The position numbers and the translations under genes were made by a program. The notes below the pieces were generated by a model. It searched no databases. It saw only the letters and a list, made by a program, of their open reading frames with translations, and was not told the origin of the DNA. Positions 61,925 to 64,000 of a stretch of 64,000 bases of DNA are shown piece after piece. Each line of letters starts with the position of its first letter. The first letter of the stretch is position 1. The stretch comes from Bifidobacterium pseudolongum subsp. globosum (GTDB lineage Bacteria > Actinomycetota > Actinomycetes > Actinomycetales > Bifidobacteriaceae). Where the stretch lies: positions 186,001-250,000 of the forward strand of contig NZ_RYUH01000010.1 in NCBI RefSeq assembly GCF_004155535.1. The letters are read 5' to 3'.

Positions 61925-63274
61925 TCATTCGATTCTTAGGACATTGCCGTCCTTTTTGATTTGGATAACCCCTGCAAGACCATGCAGGCGCGCTTGTCTC
62001 GCCAACTCGGCGGACAGCCAATCATCATCGAGGTGCACATCCTTGCCGTTGAACACCACCCTGCAATCCGCAACCGGGCTCGGCCACGCCTTTTTGAATT
62101 GTTTCTTGGCTGTTCTCAGGCTATTTTCCACGACTCTTTTGCCATCTGCGGTAGGGCTCTTGATTTCCCAGAATTGGCTTCCTATTTTCAAATCGATGTT
62201 CGAGTGTCCTTCAGGGGCGTCTTCCTCAAGAGTGGTAAGGATGAAGCCGTTGGCTTGCAGTATGTCAATTGCAAATAGATCCCTCGGCTCGACTTTCTCG
62301 ATTCTCTCCCGGGATTTCAGATAGGTCACTACGGGTGGGTCACCCCCATTGAGCCATTGTTTCGACCTCTGCCGGGCTTCCGATAGTTCCAGATTCCTTT
62401 TCCAACGGCTGTATGAGAACGGTTCGGGATGGCGTTTGTCCGGGGTGAACGCCTGCACGTATTTGTCGTATTCCTTTTCCGTGGTGAGTCGTGCCACGGT
62501 GTCGGCGCAGGCTCGCCACCGTTGTTCGAGCAGGTAGGGGTTGTAGCCGCTGATCTTGGATTCGACCCAGCTGGGCACGACGGCGCAGTCGCATGCGCCG
62601 TTGTGGAAGGATCCGCCCAGGGAGGCGGTTTCCTCGGTGAGGTAGTCGAAGCCGCGCGATGCGAGCATCAAGCAGAATTCGCAGGTCTCGCCTTTGGGTA
62701 TGCGTGCCCATCGTGGTTGGGTCGGGTCCATGCGGATGTTGTTCTGGACATGCATGCGCCCCGCTGATTGAATCCACTTGGATATGTAGTCGAGGTAGTC
62801 GTCGATGTTGCCTGTTGACGGCCATAGGTCGTCGATGCGAATGCCGGCTTTGTTGTGCACGTTGCCGTCCGCGTCCGGGATCACGTCTCTTAGGTGCAGG
62901 CCGGGCACGTCGGTGTTGTTCGTGCCGCCCGACAACTGCCAGATCAGGTCGTCGCGCGACGGGTAGCGGGGAGCCTCATATGGGGGCAGGTCGATGTCGT
63001 ACGCCGCGGATGTGGCGGTGCGTACCTGCGTGTAGTAGTCCTGCGCCACCTGGGCTCCCATGTCCCCGTATCGTTGGATGATTCGCCGTGCCTCCTCCAC
63101 ACGGTCCTGGTCGGTGGGCCAATGGAACTCGTCTCCCCACACGGCCTTGAGGTCCCATTGGGCCTTGCGTTGCAGGTCTTCGATCTGACGGCGGTAGTTC
63201 ACGTAGCTTTGGTCGATGAGCTTTTCCGCTTGTTCCGTGCTCATTTTCGGGGGTTTCGGATACGATGCCGTCAT
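61925..63274 (-). CDS. MuF-type phage head protein with C-terminal nuclease-like toxin domain
   Basis: 449 aa. The middle carries the MuF/VG15-type signature with likely metal ligands: GETCEFCLMLASRGFDYL (Cys ~198, 201) and FHNGACDC (His ~224, Cys ~228, 230). From ~313 on a separate domain follows: DILQANGFILTTLEED, SNIDLKIGSQFWEIKSP (Asp ~361, Glu ~370, Lys ~372), a helix, VADCRVVFNG, and GVIQIKKDGNVLRIE. This D...ExK pattern resembles C-terminal tRNA-nuclease domains of CdiA toxins. The DNA for this domain is AT-richer than the rest. MuF-toxin fusions are known from temperate phages. No immunity gene is seen downstream; a tRNA gene lies there instead. Confidence 0.82.
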   Translation of the reverse strand: MTASYPKPPKMSTEQAEKLIDQSYVNYRRQIEDLQRKAQWDLKAVWGDEFHWPTDQDRVEEARRIIQRYGDMGAQVAQDYYTQVRTATSAAYDIDLPPYEAPRYPSRDDLIWQLSGGTNNTDVPGLHLRDVIPDADGNVHNKAGIRIDDLWPSTGNIDDYLDYISKWIQSAGRMHVQNNIRMDPTQPRWARIPKGETCEFCLMLASRGFDYLTEETASLGGSFHNGACDCAVVPSWVESKISGYNPYLLEQRWRACADTVARLTTEKEYDKYVQAFTPDKRHPEPFSYSRWKRNLELSEARQRSKQWLNGGDPPVVTYLKSRERIEKVEPRDLFAIDILQANGFILTTLEEDAPEGHSNIDLKIGSQFWEIKSPTADGKRVVENSLRTAKKQFKKAWPSPVADCRVVFNGKDVHLDDDWLSAELARQARLHGLAGVIQIKKDGNVLRIE

Positions 63275-63311
63275 TTCGCCCCCTCATTTATGCTGTCACT
63301 CGACTTTCATG

Positions 63312-64000
63312 TCACTTTCCGGATTGCGTGGCAGGGGTTTCGCGCAGTTGCTGGCCCATCGCGTCGAGCGCCTCCTGCGCCTTGCGTTCCCGGCGTTCGT
63401 ACCGCAGGATCCTGCGTTGCTCGTCGCTCAAATCGAGCATGTCGTACGTTACCTCGCTGTCGGCCGGCAGGATGTTGGCCTGTACGAGTTTGACCGCGGC
63501 GTCGGCGGCCGCGGCCCGGGACGGGGTCGACGGGTTGCGCCATTGGGGACGCACGGCCTGCACGTCGCCGTCGCCGGCGGCCTGTTGGGCGCGGGCGATG
63601 ATGTGGCGCCATGGGTTGCCGAACCACCGGTGGCATTTCTCGGCGAGCAGGCACAGTTCCTTGGTGGCCTTGTCGATCGCCTCGGCCGAACTGGGGTTGT
63701 CGGTGAGCACGCCCATCGCGTCCGGCGGCAGGCTCGTTGCCGACGCGAACATCGTCGCGGTCTGCCTCAACTGCGCACTGTGGGGTTCAAAGCTGTATTG
63801 CGTGAACTGGCCGACCTGAGGCACCTCGCCGGATGCGGAGTCGCGTGGCAGGATGAGCATCTGATCGAGCATGAGCCGCCAGCGTGGGATCGGATTTCCG
63901 TTCTCGTCGGTGAACATCTCCTCGCTCGCACCCAGGATGTATCGGGGCGGCACCGAGTAGAGTTCGGCCTGCAACTCGCTGCGCAGGAACGTGCGCACGG
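63312..64000 (-). CDS. Phage portal protein, start beyond window
   Basis: The C-terminal 229 codons of an SPP1 Gp6-like portal: a region with PPRYILGASEEMFTDENG, LPPDAMGVLTDNPSSAEAI, then a long helix (EQRRILRYERRERKAQEALD) at the end. Forms the dodecameric DNA channel. It precedes the MuF protein by 37 bases, the standard order. Confidence 0.87.
   Translation of the reverse strand, partial: VRTFLRSELQAELYSVPPRYILGASEEMFTDENGNPIPRWRLMLDQMLILPRDSASGEVPQVGQFTQYSFEPHSAQLRQTATMFASATSLPPDAMGVLTDNPSSAEAIDKATKELCLLAEKCHRWFGNPWRHIIARAQQAAGDGDVQAVRPQWRNPSTPSRAAAADAAVKLVQANILPADSEVTYDMLDLSDEQRRILRYERRERKAQEALDAMGQQLRETPATQSGK

Larger units (their letters stand above)
47494..64000 (-). mobile_element. 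Siphovirus-type prophage, left part
   Basis: From the att site rightward, gene order read against transcription is holin, endolysin, tail tip, minor tail, distal tail, tape measure, tail chaperones, major tail, head-tail joining, capsid, scaffold, tRNA, MuF-type head protein, portal. All genes are on the minus strand and tightly packed. This is the late region of an HK97/SPP1-like siphovirus of Gram-positive bacteria. Terminase, integrase, repressor and the right att site lie past the window. Confidence 0.95.

Noticed and set aside
1..64000. CRISPR arrays, insertion sequences with transposases, rRNA genes, replication origin
   Set aside because: I looked for regular short repeats with spacers, transposase motifs, rRNA cores and DnaA-box clusters and saw none.

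Overview
The window looks like a Bifidobacterium chromosome. It is a high-GC actinobacterial sequence carrying the xfp (phosphoketolase), pta and ackA genes of the bifid shunt, a cell-wall-anchored amylopullulanase, a shikimate kinase/dehydroquinate synthase fusion and an actinobacterial alaS-ruvX-mltG cluster. The species is not fixed by anything I can see.

Layout. 0-6.3 kb: a truncated lipoprotein alpha-amylase downstream of a large surface amylopullulanase, with LacI-type operator-like palindromes upstream. 6.6-11.5 kb: an accessory island bounded by a decayed copy of the aroQ 3' end on one side and the intact aroQ on the other. It holds two paralogous membrane proteins (one split at a 7-base homopolymer), three plus-strand genes ending in a GIY-YIG nuclease, and three copies of an 18-bp palindrome (TATCTT-N6-AAGATA type) in its control regions. 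11.5-22.3 kb: core genes: aroQ, aroKB, aroC, a prepilin peptidase, mltG, ruvX, alaS, two small membrane proteins, a histidine phosphatase, a small membrane protein and rpsD. 22.5-29 kb: pcrA, the xpt-pbuX purine salvage pair, an internally deleted DUF3737 gene and a PatB-type lyase. 29-37.8 kb: mixed accessory genes (oxidoreductase, adenine deaminase, membrane-bound XRE protein, AAA/DUF4143 ATPase, GNAT, FUSC) with a 105-bp dispersed repeat in two copies. One copy joins a P-loop kinase to a pyrophosphatase-like domain in one reading frame. 37.9-47.4 kb: guaA, xfp, pta, ackA, aroA.

47.5-64 kb: a siphovirus-type prophage, all on the minus strand and running off the right edge. The left junction is a 3' tRNA tail (att site). 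From the left edge the genes are holin, endolysin, tail-tip proteins including an SGNH hydrolase, minor tail, distal tail, tape measure, tail chaperones with a classic -1 slippery heptamer, major tail protein, head-tail joining proteins, capsid, scaffold, a class II tRNA-Tyr-like gene, a MuF-type head protein with a C-terminal nuclease-like toxin domain, and the portal. Integrase, repressor and terminase must lie beyond position 64000.

The strongest candidates for something new are (1) the operator-sharing GIY-YIG/membrane-protein island between the two aroQ copies and (2) the prophage MuF protein with a CdiA-type, possibly tRNase, C-terminus lying next to a phage tRNA-Tyr whose tertiary-contact bases are altered. 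The repeat-mediated kinase-pyrophosphatase fusion is a third.
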